64,000 nucleotides of DNA from Petaurus breviceps papuanus (GCA_028583685.1 JAMXIF010000042.1:24909388-24973387); one strand, 5' to 3'; shown: positions 10,701 through 21,385, numbered from the stretch's first letter. Program-made: numbers and translations. Notes: a model not told the origin generated them from the sequence alone.

Positions 10701-12430
10701 CGAATGGTGATTACTGTGGGATTTTGCTGCTTCCCCAATCTTAGGTTTTAGTGCTTTGGGGTTGTGGTGAATGCTGCACTTTTAAAGTCACCTTTCAATT
10801 GAGAATTTGCTGCCAAGAGTATTTGTCCCTACCATCCTGCAATCTACTATGCTGGAAACAGGAGTCCTGGTATCTTCTAATAGCTTATGGCTTTTACATT
10901 TATTCCTATTGCCCATAGGTTATGCACAAAGAGCTGCTTTCTCCTGTGACAAATACCCAGCAAATCCCTTCCTTCAGCAAGACAGCGCTTAAGGTGATTT
11001 TTATCTTTTAAGGTTTAAAAAAAATATACACCCACAAATATGATCTCCCAATGAAATACTAAAACCAACTCAACCGAGGGGGCCCAGCTTTTGCAATTGC
11101 TAAATTGCCCGAGCAGTGGTTTTGAGGTTTATGACATTAGCAGAGTTTCAAGACTGAATTATTGTCCCCTTGTCACCAGAGGGATCATTCTGCACACATG
11201 ACTGTTTGAATAGAGGTAGAAAGACCCTTATTCAAGCCTCCCTTGGCTTTTTGCTTGGCTTGTTGTTGGCATCTCTGCAGGTAAGAGCAACAACAAAAAA
11301 GGAATGGGGTGAATTAGTGCTGCCAAAACTAAAGAAGGGGGCTCAGAGAGAGAAAATCTTGTAATTATACCATCTGCCAGAAGTGAAATTTACCTAAGGT
11401 CTTCAAAGAGAGAGAACTAGGCTTCACCAAGGAGTTACTTCTGGTATGATGTAGAAGTGAGATTTGGGGGGAAAAAAAGTGAGTCAATGAACAGGGCTTA
11501 ATACACCAGATTTATGTATGTTGTTAGTTTCCAGGCAATGTCATTATTGTCACTTTTCTGCCTCAAGCTACTGCCTCTGGCTTCTGGGAATAAGGCTAAA
11601 ATATGTTTTACTTGGTGACATTTAGTTCTCACCTTTCTTTCCTCTTTCTCTCCTTGCTTCCTCCCCTCCCCAACCTGTAGCTCGTCCTCACTACTCTCCA
11701 TTCACCATTCCCAATTCTTAAATCTTGAAAGGGTCCTGATCCTGATTCTTTTTCTTTGTTGTTGTTGTTTTAAGGCATGTGACAAAGATTCATTTTTATA
11801 ATATTGTATTTGAAGTGCCTTTCTGTATCACAGAGACAGCCGAGAAATCAGCGTCAGGCTGAAATTCAGGCAAGCACACAGGCTTAAATCAGCTTGGAGG
11901 CAAAGGATGCGATGCCTCTGCTTTTGTAAGTGGGACATGTAGTGGCAGAGTGATAGAAGACTTTGATTCACGTATGCAGGGCACAGGTTAGGCAACATCC
12001 TCTCCCTTACTCCTCAAGTGATTAATTATTGGAGGATAACTGTGATGCAGTTTTTAAATAAAACTTTCCTTTCCTTACCCTAGTACTTATCCTAGTACTT
12101 ATCTTATCCTAGTACTACTGGCCCACTTGGATTCCAGGTTTTGTGGCCACCAGTCACTGTGAATCTTCTTCTCGGACTCAGGGATGATCACAATGGTGGA
12201 AAATTCCAATGTTAATTCTTGGGGAGATAGTAGAAGCCATACTTAGGAACTAGTCTCTGCCTCAATTCTGAGGATTAAGGAACCAAGACTGATTTTGAGA
12301 GCCATGACTAAGAATACTGGCATTTGGGGAAAATTCAGTTGGAAATCAGTCAGTCAGTCAATAAACATGTCCAGGGAGGACTAGCGCTTCTGGTTGGAGG
12401 GCTTTCTGTGCCCTTTTCAGGGCTGTTCAT
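10701..12430. other. 1.7 kb without recognised genes or repeats
   Basis: No transposon family recognised. Small imperfect iterations of CCTAGTACTTAT occur at about 12070-12115. No open frame shows a domain or exon-like borders. The lack of repeats makes this a candidate for conserved non-coding DNA, but that cannot be judged without an alignment. Confidence 0.45.
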
Positions 12431-12439
12431 CTCAGTTTG

Positions 12440-12985
12440 GTGTCCACCTGTCACCCAACTATCACCTGTGGCTCCAAGAAACTGTAGCATGCACAGCAGC
12501 CACACTCTGATAACACTGTCTTGGTAGATGGGCTAAACCATGTTGAGGGTCACCAATAGGTCTCAAACCCATCGGTGAGTTAGGGGATGTCTATCTCAAG
12601 CACGTGAAGACTTTGCCTGGTGGAATAGGTAGATTAGAACAATCTGTTCCAATAGCCATGAAGGTGGCTGAAGCAGACACGGCGGAGCATTTAGAGCTTG
12701 GTCAGATATTGAAGATGCCAAGGTCACCCACTGCATCCTGGGCCATCACCAGGTCTTGCCACTGGATTTCAATGACTCTTGAAGAGAGAGAGGGAAAGAG
12801 AGAGAGACAGACAGAGAGAGAGAGAGGAGAGAGAGGAGAGAGAGAAAGAGAGAAGGGGGGAGGGGGAGAGGGCTGATGGCTTTGTGTAACTCTGCCTCAC
12901 TTAAACCCTATTCACAGGTAAGTCAAGACATCACCCCTGATGTCATTGGTCTTCTCCAAAAATGAAGGACAAACAACAGCAACAG
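12440..12985 (+). mobile_element. Marsupial interspersed repeat with RTE-like tail
   Basis: Contains GTAGCATGCACAGCAGCC, 'aaccatgttgagggtcacc', 'gccatgaaggtggctgaagcagacac', 'ttgccactggatttcaatgactcttgaagagag', 'cagctctgcctcactt'-like, and ends 'gatgtcattggtcttctcc' then GAAGGACAAACAACAGCAAC. The last 60 bases match the tails of the LINEs at 25.3 and 29.7 kb in reverse. It therefore looks like a SINE or 5'-deleted LINE moved by that LINE family. A purine run sits inside it. Confidence 0.7.
12781..12871. repeat. (GA)n-rich purine tract
   Basis: GAGA/GGGA-rich tract within the preceding element, placed where other copies read 'gaagagagagtgagg'. It has expanded from that seed. Confidence 0.93.
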
Positions 12986-12986
12986 C

Positions 12987-13440
12987 TATGTGCCAATTAC
13001 TGCGCTAAGCCCAGGGGATCCAAAGAAAGGCAGAGGGTAGGCCCTGCTCTCAAGGAGCTAAAAAAAGGTAGGAGATATTATGAAAGTAGCTCTATGATGA
13101 CGTATCCTATATGTGATATACACACATATATGTTTTCTGTATCTGTGTGATGTATCCAGGATAAATCAGATGTAGTCAATAGCAGTAAGGGGATCAGAAA
13201 AGGTTTCTTGTACAAGGTGAAATTTTAGCTGGGACTTGAAAGCAGCCAGGGAAGCCAGGAGGAGATGAGAATGGAGAGTATTCCAGGAAAGAGGGACAAC
13301 CAGTGAAAATGCCCAGGGTCTGGAGATGGATTATCTTCATTCAGCCAGGAAAAGCAAGGAGGCCAACATCACCGGATTGCAGAGTATGTGGTAGGAGTAT
13401 GATGTAAGAGGACTGAAGAAGTAGGAGAGGGAAGAGGAGA
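12987..13440 (-). mobile_element. L2-related repeat
   Basis: Plus strand: ATGTGCCAATTACTGCGCTA, 'aaagaaaggcagagggtaggccctgctctcaaggagct', 'tcagaaaaggtttcttgtacaaggtg', 'ttagctgggacttgaaagcagccagggaagccagg', 'attccaggaaagagggacaaccagtgaaaatgcccagg'. The best-preserved copy of the family also seen at 6.5, 8.3 and 43.7 kb. Confidence 0.7.
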
Positions 13441-14300
13441 GGAATCATGCCCAGTTATGACCACTTCTGTCCATGGTTGAGGTTGACTCGAGATAACAAT
13501 GAGGAATTTGAGGAGCTGGGAGACTGGGGCATTCAACACTGGCGGAGGTTGAAGTAGAGAACCAGGTGGTAGTGAATTAGGTACTGAAATTATGGTAGAG
13601 GAAGGCAGAGGACTGGGACATCCACACGTGACAGTAACAAGATCCTAGATGAGATGGAAGGAACTTTTAAAGAAGATGTGGTTGCTAAGTGATAGTGGCA
13701 GAGGGAGAATGTGAAATAAATAAATACTTGTTGATTGGTTGATTAAAAGTGGCAACTTGGAAGGAGGAGCCTACTTACTCCCCTGCTCCTGTGCTTTGGG
13801 GGATGTAAGAAAAGGGACACCCAGCTTTGAAGAGGGCAAAAAGCTGTGGGACCAGAAGAGAGGAGGAACAGAGGAGAATAGGGTAGGGCTGAGTTTACAA
13901 TGGGAGAAAAGGTCAGTGGCCACTCTTGGTGCTCATTCCATCCTGGTTCTGGGCTTTTGGCAAGGTGCCTGGGACAGGAAAAGGATAACTATGGTGGCTG
14001 AGGGAAGGAGGAGAGAGCTCAGAAGGGATNNNNNNNNNNGGGATAACTATGGTGGCTGAGGGAAGGAGGAGAGAGCTCAGAAGGGAGAACTATGGTGGCT
14101 GAGGTAAGAAGTGAGGTCCACAGAGGGACCAATCCTATCATATAAGATGTTGGCATCTGGGACAATCTGATAATTTCTGTGGACATTACCAGAGTCTAAT
14201 TGTGCAGGTTCCCTCTGAGAGTTGATTTAAGTTACATACACATGATTGTATAAAACAGAGGTAACATATCTTTTGTCTCATAGCTTATTCATATGTGTCA
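13441..14300. other. No gene; contains a gapped tandem repeat
   Basis: Purine-rich plus strand. The frame at 13739-14059 crosses an assembly gap, matches nothing and should not be read as a gene. Confidence 0.5.
13982..14108. repeat. About 45-bp tandem repeat spanning an assembly gap
   Basis: GATAACTATGGTGGCTGAGG followed by 'gaaggaggagagagctcagaaggga' occurs before (from 13983) and after (from 14041) ten Ns at 14030-14039. A partial third unit starts near 14086 (AACTATGGTGGCTGAGG). True copy number is unknown because the gap falls inside the array. Confidence 0.9.
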
Positions 14301-14301
14301 A

Positions 14302-14475
14302 GAGGCAACATGGTATGGTTGAAAGAGTATTGGGTTCAGAGTCTGGATAACTGGGGTTCAAATCCTACCAGAGACACAAACCAGCTGTGTGACTCTGGAC
14401 AAGTCATTTAACTTCTTTATATTTTAGTAATCTACTAAAGAGTAAGATTGAGAGTTCTCCAAAACTTATCTACCA
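14302..14475 (+). mobile_element. MIR-type SINE
   Basis: GAGGCAACATGGTATGGTTG, 'gaaagagtattgggttcagagtctgg', 'ggggttcaaatcctacc', 'gctgtgtgactctggacaagtcatttaac'. Well kept head and CORE. Confidence 0.85.
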
Positions 14476-14489
14476 ACTAAGTCAGTCAG

Positions 14490-14665
14490 TCAGTTAATAC
14501 ACAGTTAATATGCCTACTATGTATCAGGTGCTGTGTTAAGTACTGGGGACCCCCCAAAAGGCAAAAGAGTGTCTCTGCTCTCAATGAGCTCCCAATCTGA
14601 TAGACAAACATACAAATAAGCTGTATACAGGATAAACTGGGGACAATCAGCAACAAGGCTGATCA
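14490..14665 (-). mobile_element. L2-related repeat
   Basis: CCTACTATGTATCAGGTGCT, 'gtgttaagtactgggga', 'aggcaaaagagtgtctctgctctcaatgagctcccaatctgatag', 'tatacaggataaactgggg'. 5' part of the family's plus-strand reading; the rest is absent. Confidence 0.7.
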
Positions 14666-14786
14666 TGATCTGTGCTGGTGGGGAGGGAATTCAAAATCAC
14701 ATCATACACACATGTATGTATAATATTAGGCAAAATACATATATATATGTATGTGTACGTGTATATATATATATATATGTACAAAG

Positions 14787-15235
14787 GAGAGGCAACATAG
14801 TTCAGTGAATGAATGTTGGAATTGGAGTTAGAGGACTTTTGTTTTATTTTGTTGTTCAATCATCTGAGCGGAGTCTGACTCTTTGTGACCCCATTTAGGG
14901 TTTTCTTGGCAAAGCGACTGGAATGATTTGCCGTTTCCTCCTCCAGCTCATTTTACAGATGAGGAAACTGAGGTAAGCAGGGTTAAGTGACAGGGTCACA
15001 CAGCTAGTAAGTGTCTGAGGTAAGATTTGAACTCAGGAAGGTTGATATTTCTGACTCCAGACCTGACACTCTATCCACTATGGTGCCACCAAGCAGCCCT
15101 CTAAGTTCAATTAATTGATGCTTGTTGTATGACTTTGATCAGGTCACTTAACCTCCCTAAGCCTCATTTTCCTCATATGTAAAATGTTGGGATTGGACTA
15201 GATGACCTCTGAAATACCTACCTTCCTTTTCCACA
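14787..15235 (+). mobile_element. MIR-type SINE split by a MAR1 insertion
   Basis: 5' part at 14787-14843 (GAGAGGCAACATAGTTCAGT, 'gttggaattggagttagagga'). 3' part at 15106-15235 ('gtatgactttgatcaggtcacttaacctccc', 'tcctcatatgtaaaatg', 'gactagatgacctctg'). The MAR1 at 14845-15105 lies between, so this MIR is the older of the two. Confidence 0.85.
14845..15105 (-). mobile_element. MAR1-type CORE-SINE
   Basis: Plus strand begins with the tail TTGTTGTTCAATCATCTGAG and 'gtctgactctttgtgaccccatttaggg'. The CORE reversed follows ('gtcacacagctagtaagtgtctgag'), then the tRNA-like head ('actctatccactatggtgccaccaagcagcc'). Full length or nearly so; inserted in a MIR. Confidence 0.9.
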
Positions 15236-15239
15236 TCGA

Positions 15240-16025
15240 TAATACATATGCATGCAAATTCATCTATTCATTAAAGAGATAAGTTAACAAGAAATGATGG
15301 CTTTCTTTCCCTTCATTTCTTTAGAAATATCAAACGTGCATGAGCATTTCTAAATGTTAAGATATTTGTGGATTGATAGGTGATGCTCTGCCCTAGTTGG
15401 GGGAGGGGGAGTTGTGGGGAATCATACAAATGATCCATTGAAATAGGCAATCTAAATATGGTCTATAAATAGCTTTCATTGCTGTCAATACAGTACATGT
15501 ATTTTTAAACCTGCCCTTATGCTAAGCTTGTGTCGCTGTGAGCCCTCTGAGGAATCTGCTTGCAAGCCTCCTGCAAATAACATGCTCTCAATTAGTTTCT
15601 GTTATTTATTATGAATAACTTCCTGGCATGACTGGTTTGTTAATTTCTGGAAGCACAGGAAGGGAGGGTACATGGCGTTTCTCAGCTTTTATAATCACTA
15701 TATAAGAATCAATGACCAGGAAAGGGAAATATGTAACAGCTGAAAGTGACCAATGCTGACTTTTCCCACATTTCAGTTCATCTGTTGGCTTAATGAACTG
15801 CAGAGTGCCTACAAGGAACGGGAGCTGTTGGAGGCTGGGAGTGTGTGGGAGCTGGAGGCAAGCATGCTGTGTGGAAGGATAAAAGATAACATTTGTGGTC
15901 CATAAAATTTTTCTATGAGCACTTTTCTGTCGAGCTGGGTTGTTACTTCTCAACATGTTCAGGGGCTGTGTTGGTCTACATTCATTTACTTCCTAGGAAG
16001 AACATATGTTGCAGGTATAAGTAGA
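15240..16025. other. No gene or repeat recognised
   Basis: Two overlapping frames at 15609-15956 (-) and 15915-16106 (+) have no recognisable domains. Otherwise unassigned. Confidence 0.45.
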
Positions 16026-16029
16026 CAGT

Positions 16030-16100
16030 GTTTTGAAGTCGGGGCTGGACTAGATGACCTGAGGTCTCTTTCAGCTCTAAGATCCTGTGGAACAAAGTTA
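16030..16100 (+). mobile_element. L3/CR1- or MIR3-type 3' end fragment
   Basis: GGGCTGGACTAGATGACCTG then 'aggtctctttcagctctaagatcctgtg' is the shared terminal motif of L3/CR1 LINEs and MIR3-like SINEs. Confidence 0.6.
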
Positions 16101-16107
16101 TCTTGAC

Positions 16108-16395
16108 AGCTATTAGTTGTTATATATAGTGCCTTATGGTTTACAAAGTGATTTACATGTTATCTCATTTTTTTCCCTCACAACATTCCTGGGATAATTA
16201 TCTTATTATTATTATATCATTATATATTATTATTATTATTATACTTTTCCTGATATTGTTATCTCCATTTTACATTTGAGGAAACTGAGGCAGATGGAAA
16301 AAGTGATTTGTCCAGGCAAACACACACAGTGTCTGAGGCAGGATTTGAACTTGGTGGATAGACCACAAGTCCAGTGTTCTACCTGTTATGCCTAC
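16108..16395 (-). mobile_element. THER1-type CORE-SINE
   Basis: Plus strand: 'agctattagttgttatatatagtgcc', 'tttacatgttatctcattt', an ATT-rich expansion (about 16200-16245), 'ctccattttacatttgaggaaactgagg', 'ggatttgaacttggtgg', 'ccagtgttctacctgttatg'. Confidence 0.8.
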
Positions 16396-16401
16396 TCTGA
16401 T

Positions 16402-16595
16402 GAGAGAAAGGAAGCATGGTTCAGTTACTCAGAGTCACAGGGCATGGGTTCAAATCCTGCTTGTCACTCTCGAAGTGATCTTAGGCCAAGTTATTTAAGC
16501 TCTTCAGGCTTTAGTTTCCTCATTTGTGAAATGAGGGCATTGAAACAGATAAGGCACCTTTCAGTGTTGTCTATGAGCTATCTATAATGGTTGAT
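16402..16595 (+). mobile_element. MIR-type SINE
   Basis: GAGAGAAAGGAAGCATGGTT, 'gggttcaaatcctgcttgtcactc', 'cttaggccaagttatttaagc', 'tagtttcctcatttgtgaaatgaggg'. Confidence 0.82.
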
Positions 16596-17144
16596 AGGAA
16601 AAGGAGATTGGATTACCAGATTATTTTGAGGAACTAAAAAGATAATGTTCTGTTCTGATTTTAGTTCTTAAATTTTAAAGAGAAGCTCATGGACATAATA
16701 TGTCCTGAAACTTGTTTGTATTTGATTCCAAGTGGGAATCTTTTCCAGAGAAGAGAAAACTATTTAAAATTTTAAGTGTGATATTGGCCAGCAACCAGCA
16801 TGTGGACTGTATTGACTTGGAGCCAACATGACTATTGCAGAATATAGTTTGGGGGATTTTTTTTGTCTGCATTATCTGTCTTTTTTCTTGTTTAATTTGA
16901 TATCATTTATCATTAACTAATGGAGCCATCTTATACAGAGATTTTCCCTTGACCCAAAAGTTATTGAGTTTCCTTTATCTTCTTCATAAGTAGACATTTC
17001 AAGGAGAACAACACAGTCTGGGTTTAACAGACCCAAATATTGGTGAATAGCTGAAAATTAGGACAGAAGTGGCATGGATGGCCCTGTTTGTACAATGTGG
17101 TGGTCCAGTCGGGGGCCTTCATTTCCTTCCCTCCAAGATGGACA
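16596..17144. other. No gene or repeat recognised
   Basis: AT-rich. The minus-strand frame at 16687-16872 has no recognisable features. Confidence 0.45.
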
Positions 17145-17378
17145 ATTGTCGTTGCTCACTTGTAGCCCCATTTGGAGTTTTCTTGGCAGAGATACTGGAG
17201 TGGTTTGCCATTTTCTTCTCCAGTTCAATTTATAGGTGAAAAACTGAGGCAAACAGAGTTAAGTGATTTACCCAGGGTCACACAGCTAGAAAGTGTCCAA
17301 GGCCAGATTTGAACTCAGGAAGATGAGTCTTCCTGACTCCTGGTATGGCACTCTATGCATTGAACCACCTAGCTATAA
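17145..17378 (-). mobile_element. MAR1-type CORE-SINE
   Basis: Plus strand: worn tail ATTGTCGTTGCTCACTTGTA, 'gccccatttggagttttcttggcagagatactgg', 'acccagggtcacacagctagaaagtg', 'gatttgaactcaggaag', and the head 'ctctatgcattgaaccacctagct'. Nearly complete. Confidence 0.88.
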
Positions 17379-17679
17379 ATTGGATGATACTTAATGTAAT
17401 TCAAGACCGATGATTAACTTTTTTTTACCATTCATTCTTTTTCTAAAAGAAGATCCCACAACTTCCCTAGCTAATTTTTGCCACTCATTCAAGTCCTTCC
17501 CTTTCAGGAAGTAGTTATTATCTCTAACCTCTTGCATCAAATGGAAACCATTCCCCTTGGCTCTGTTCTTGGTGGGATTGAAGGACAGCACCAACATGGT
17601 GCTTGGCATTCAGTGTATGCTGTCAGTGTTATTGACTGATTGCTTTTAAAGATGAATCACACTTTAGTCCTTCTTTTCT

Positions 17680-17830
17680 TAAAGACAAAAAAGAGATCCC
17701 TGCTTCCTTAAACTATTTTTTTTGTAGACTATAACCACTTTTGATTGCTTTCTGTTGAATCTTTTCCAAGTTTTCTTCGCCTCCATTTGGAATATGCTGT
17801 GGAACTATTCTCCCAAATCCAAATCCAAAT
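17680..17830 (-). mobile_element. L3/CR1-type LINE fragment
   Basis: 'aagagatccctgcttccttaaac', 'gattgctttctgttgaatcttttccaag' and 'tttggaatatgctgtggaac' follow the order of the CR1/L3 3' region in reverse. Strongly diverged. Confidence 0.5.
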
Positions 17831-17959
17831 CATACAAGCAGGCTGGGCTCCCAGAGGTCAGATACAGTATTCCTTAAGAGCTCGAGGATTAACCCCGGGA
17901 TTCCTGGGAGGTTTTGTCTTCTCATGATTCCCCACTGGTGTCCTTCCTTCCATGATCAT

Positions 17960-19168
17960 TGGTGGCCAGATGCAGCTTTTGTAAAAGAGTATTTACTTCA
18001 GTGGTATAGTTGGTTTAAACAACCCCCCCCCCCAAAGTCTGTGACACAGTCTCCCAAAAGTACATACAGAATCCAAGGGAAAGTGGACTCAAGCTTAGAA
18101 TGGTAATGAAATTTGAAGATCCCTTTGTATTGCTAAGCTGACAGGTACTTAGCACCTGGTTTCAAATTAAGCCTCTGTTAAAGAAACAGAAGGTAGGAAC
18201 CCCTGTTGCTGACATGACAGGAAGGGGCTGAACAGGGGGGAGCAATATTGTATATAAGGAAAAACCCCAGCTGGGAAAGTCAAAATTTCCTGGAAAATTG
18301 TGGTGATGGGGCTTCTTCTGAGGGCCAGCTGAGTAGCTGAGGACTTCCAAGGGCCAGTCAAGCTGCAAGACTTCCGAGGGCCAGCCAGAGTTGTCAGAGG
18401 AGGCATGACTGTGATGTGGGTACTTTGTCTGTTTGTGGCTTTGAATAGATACTGGAAGGATTTAAGGTGGGCTGGACACTGTGAGCTTCAGTGTGGAGCA
18501 GGAACTGCACAGAGAGCTAGACAAAGAGCTGGGAGCTGTCTGCCTTTGAACCCAGGTGACAGTTTGGTGAATTCAGGTAGGAGCTGGGGCCATGGAAAGG
18601 GAACCAGGGAAGCTGAAAGGCATCCTCAAGTCAAGCTGAAAGAAGACTTTACTTGGATACTGTGTACTGACTTAGAAGATTATGATTTACTGTGACCTAG
18701 GGGTGGAGAACTTTGACTTTTGTACTTTGTGATTGAATTAAGGACTCTGTGATTGACTAAATGAATGTACTTTGTTTATACTTGGAAACTGACTCTGTGA
18801 TTGACTAAATGAATGTACTTTGTTTATACTTGGAAACTAGTCTCCAATTGAGACTACTCCAGGGGTGGAGTACTTTGACTTTTGTATTTTGTGTCCCTTA
18901 AGGATGCAAGCCTCCTAAAGGATGATTGAATGATAGAGTTACTAAAAGATTGTACTTTGTTGAAAACTATTGTGACCACTTAGGTGAAAACTATGTGGCC
19001 GTTTTAGTGACGTCATTGTGAGTGCTGTATTTTGTTTTTCTGTGATAAGTTATAACATTGTGAATTCTGTGCCTTGATTTTCTGGGAATATTTTGCTTTG
19101 ATTTGTTATTGAATAAATAGAATGTTCACTATAATATGTAATCAGAACCTTGAAACCTGTTCACTGCA
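17960..19168 (+). mobile_element. Possible solo LTR (unassigned family)
   Basis: A 1.2-kb block with LTR-like order: a TATA-like motif (ATTGTATATAAGGAAA, about 18247-18262), and AATAAA at 19112-19117 about 50 bp before the right edge. TG and CA ends can be placed at 17960 and 19168, flanked by TCAT on both sides (17956-17959, 19169-19172). The middle carries direct repeats, including an exact 48-bp duplication. No internal retroviral region is present. The 4-bp match and TG/CA could be chance, so this is a candidate fossil only. Confidence 0.4.
18743..18838. repeat. Exact 48-bp tandem duplication
   Basis: Copies 18743-18790 and 18791-18838 are identical (unit GACTCTGTGATTGACTAAAT ... TTGGAAACT). 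A looser repeat, GGGGTGGAGAACTTTGACTT near 18702 and GGGGTGGAGTACTTTGACTT near 18863, surrounds it. Confidence 0.95.
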
Positions 19169-19172
19169 TCAT

Positions 19173-20465
19173 TTTTCTGGAAAGCTGCTTGTGCGTAGCT
19201 TTACAATGTGACAAAGGAGGGTAACTAGAAGTCCTTATGCTGAAGTCTTCAAGATGTTCCCCTTAGGTTGGGCATAGCTGTTCTGCCAATTGCATTGTAG
19301 AACCTTGAATATGCCTTTCTCCATCAAGTTCAGCCTGGTGTCAACACCCAATACACCAACTTCCATAAGTTTTCCTGGGGATGCTGCCAAAACTGATGAA
19401 AAGGTCCAAGTCCTCCAGGCCTCCAAAAGTGCACAAGGCCCTTCTTTGCTCAAGAGGAAGGAGGAGGAGACTGAGATGGATGTAGGGGCACTTCTCTTCC
19501 CCCTCTCAAATGATTACTTCTCATGGATGGCTCTCTCTCTTCTCCATTACCAGAAAATTGAATCTCCTGACTTTGAATTAGGTCAATATTTTACAGAATG
19601 TGACCAAGTTTCCTCATCCAATATGAACATATTTCCTTTGTGATGTCCCTCTAGTTCCTTCAGTGACCTTCAAAGACATCTACATTTTTCAGGGACTTCT
19701 CCTCCCTCACCCTTCCATCTATCCAGTCTAAAGTCCATGACTGATACAATAGGGAAGTGTTTTCACCTGGTTAAGGTATTAGCCTATAGCATCTTGATAC
19801 TTATTTTAAGTGGAGGTGGGATGATTTTTTAGGTTGACTAGAATACATATGTCTAAATGGTGAAACCACTAAATTTAGCACATTATTCAAATGAAGGTTT
19901 GATAAATTAATGTTAGACCTATTGAGGAAATTTTCCTGTGGATTCATGGGGATTGATATGTGTAAGAAGGGGATAATAAAGGAATATGGATGGCTTCTTA
20001 TGTACAGGCCAAAGGGCTATGTTCATAAATTCCCTGGTCCTTCCATCACTCTAGTCCCAACTGAGCAAGTACTTAGGACAGGCTGGGGCAGAAAGGGGAG
20101 GGGTCTAGAAGTTGTATTCTTCGTAGTAGGTCACTATAGTGAATTGTTTTTCTCCATGGCACTCATTGAGGTTCCCCGGTGTAACCCTTAACATGCTTTC
20201 TTATTTGTGCATGATTTTTTAGTAGGAGAAAAACTCCCCTTTAGCACTGATGTAACCATGATTACACTATAAGTGGAATGGTTGTCTGGGGATCGACTGA
20301 TCATACACCAGCTACTATAGGAGAATGTGGGAACAATGGCAGAAGGAGGCTCATTTTCTTATCTTAGCATGGGATGGGCTGTTCATCATTGAACTAGAAG
20401 GTCTGGGTATAACACAAGTTTTTAACATAAGCTGAAGTCTACCATGGAGTAGCAATGTCACTGAA
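19173..20465. other. 1.3 kb without recognised genes or repeats
   Basis: Frames at 19290-19643 (+) and 19910-20191 (+) show no domain, signal peptide or splice context. I regard them as chance. Confidence 0.45.
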
Positions 20466-20467
20466 TT

Positions 20468-20560
20468 TTAGGACCACAGATTCTTCGAGTTGGATAGGGC
20501 CTCAGAGACCATGTAGGCCAAGCCCTTTCCAAAGAATGCTTTCCCAAGGTAGCAATGAGA
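20468..20560 (+). mobile_element. MIR3-type SINE 5' part
   Basis: GGACCACAGATTCTTCGAGT, 'tggatagggcctcagagaccatgtaggcc': the 'atagatttagagctggaagggacc' segment, diverged. Confidence 0.65.
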
Positions 20561-20574
20561 CAGCCCATTCACTC

Positions 20575-20725
20575 ACTCACTGAATCAACACATTTTTATC
20601 AATTGACTATTATCGGACAGACACTGTGTCTGGGATGGATAGGGATAAAAAGACAAAAATGAAACAGTCCCTTCCCTCAAGCTTACATTCTATCTGGGGA
20701 ATTAATCTATGTGTGTGGCACAACG
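20575..20725 (-). mobile_element. L2-related repeat fragment
   Basis: 'gaatcaacacatttttatcaattgac', 'agacactgtgtctggga', 'acagtcccttccctcaagcttacattctatctggggaa'. Confidence 0.65.
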
Positions 20726-21099
20726 TATTTTAAAAATGCTTTTTTGTTCCTTATTCATGCATCTAGACCAAGCCCCCTGTAGATGGCTGCTTCTCCAAAC
20801 AGTTGAAATTTAGAAGGCATTTGCTGTTCTTTAGCAACATGGAAAACATTGAGCTTAAGACTTAGTAAGAATAATCAGTTAAAACAGGAAGCTAGCAAGC
20901 TCATGGTGAACTTCTCTCTAGGCCTTCCTACGTGACTCCCATGGGATGCAGTCCCTAGTAGCAGCTTCACAATGTCCTGGCAGCCACCCAAACATGTATT
21001 TCCCACGAGAGAATTTGTATTGCAAAGTTGATTTGAAAGGTTGTTTTGTATCTTTTGGCGAGGTACAAAAATGACCACTTATTAGTCTGTCTTGTTGCT

Positions 21100-21232
21100 T
21101 TTCAGGTGACAAAAGAGGTTTGAGAGTTTAAATGCTTTGTTTAAGGTAATGCACATAGCAAACCGGAGAGAGACCCTCTGACTTGACTACAAGTTCAGTG
21201 CTCTTTCCCCTGTACATTGTTGGGTAGCTTTG
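21100..21232 (+). mobile_element. MIR-type SINE fragment
   Basis: 'ttcaggtgacaaaagagg', 'gagagaccctctgacttgactacaagttcagtgctctttcccctg': the closing part of a MIR3-like SINE. Confidence 0.6.
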
Positions 21233-21239
21233 ATCACTG

Positions 21240-21385
21240 AGAAATTTGTCTTAAAGTTGAGCCAAAGTCTGTATCCATTTAACTTCTGTCCTTTAGTCCT
21301 GCCTCTTCCCCCTAAGCCTGACTAAATACCACCTCACTATTAGGAGTCCATGCATTTGAGATATTTGCAAATAAGAAGATCCATA
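21240..21385 (-). mobile_element. L3/CR1-type LINE fragment
   Basis: 'gtcttaaagttgagccaaagtctg', 'aacttctgtcctttagtcctgcctc' and 'catttgagatatttgcaaataagaagatcc' match the order of the reversed CR1/L3 3' region ('ttgagcctaaatctgcc', 'cctagttctgccctctgg', 'tatttgaagacagctatca'). Confidence 0.6.

Noticed and set aside
13739-14059. 106-codon frame
   Set aside because: Runs through ten Ns and a tandem repeat; no homology.
17974-19205. Alternative LTR edges TGTAAA...TTTACA
   Set aside because: The inverted tips match, but the flanks (GCTTT and ATGTG) do not form a duplication, so the edges at 17960 and 19168 were preferred.
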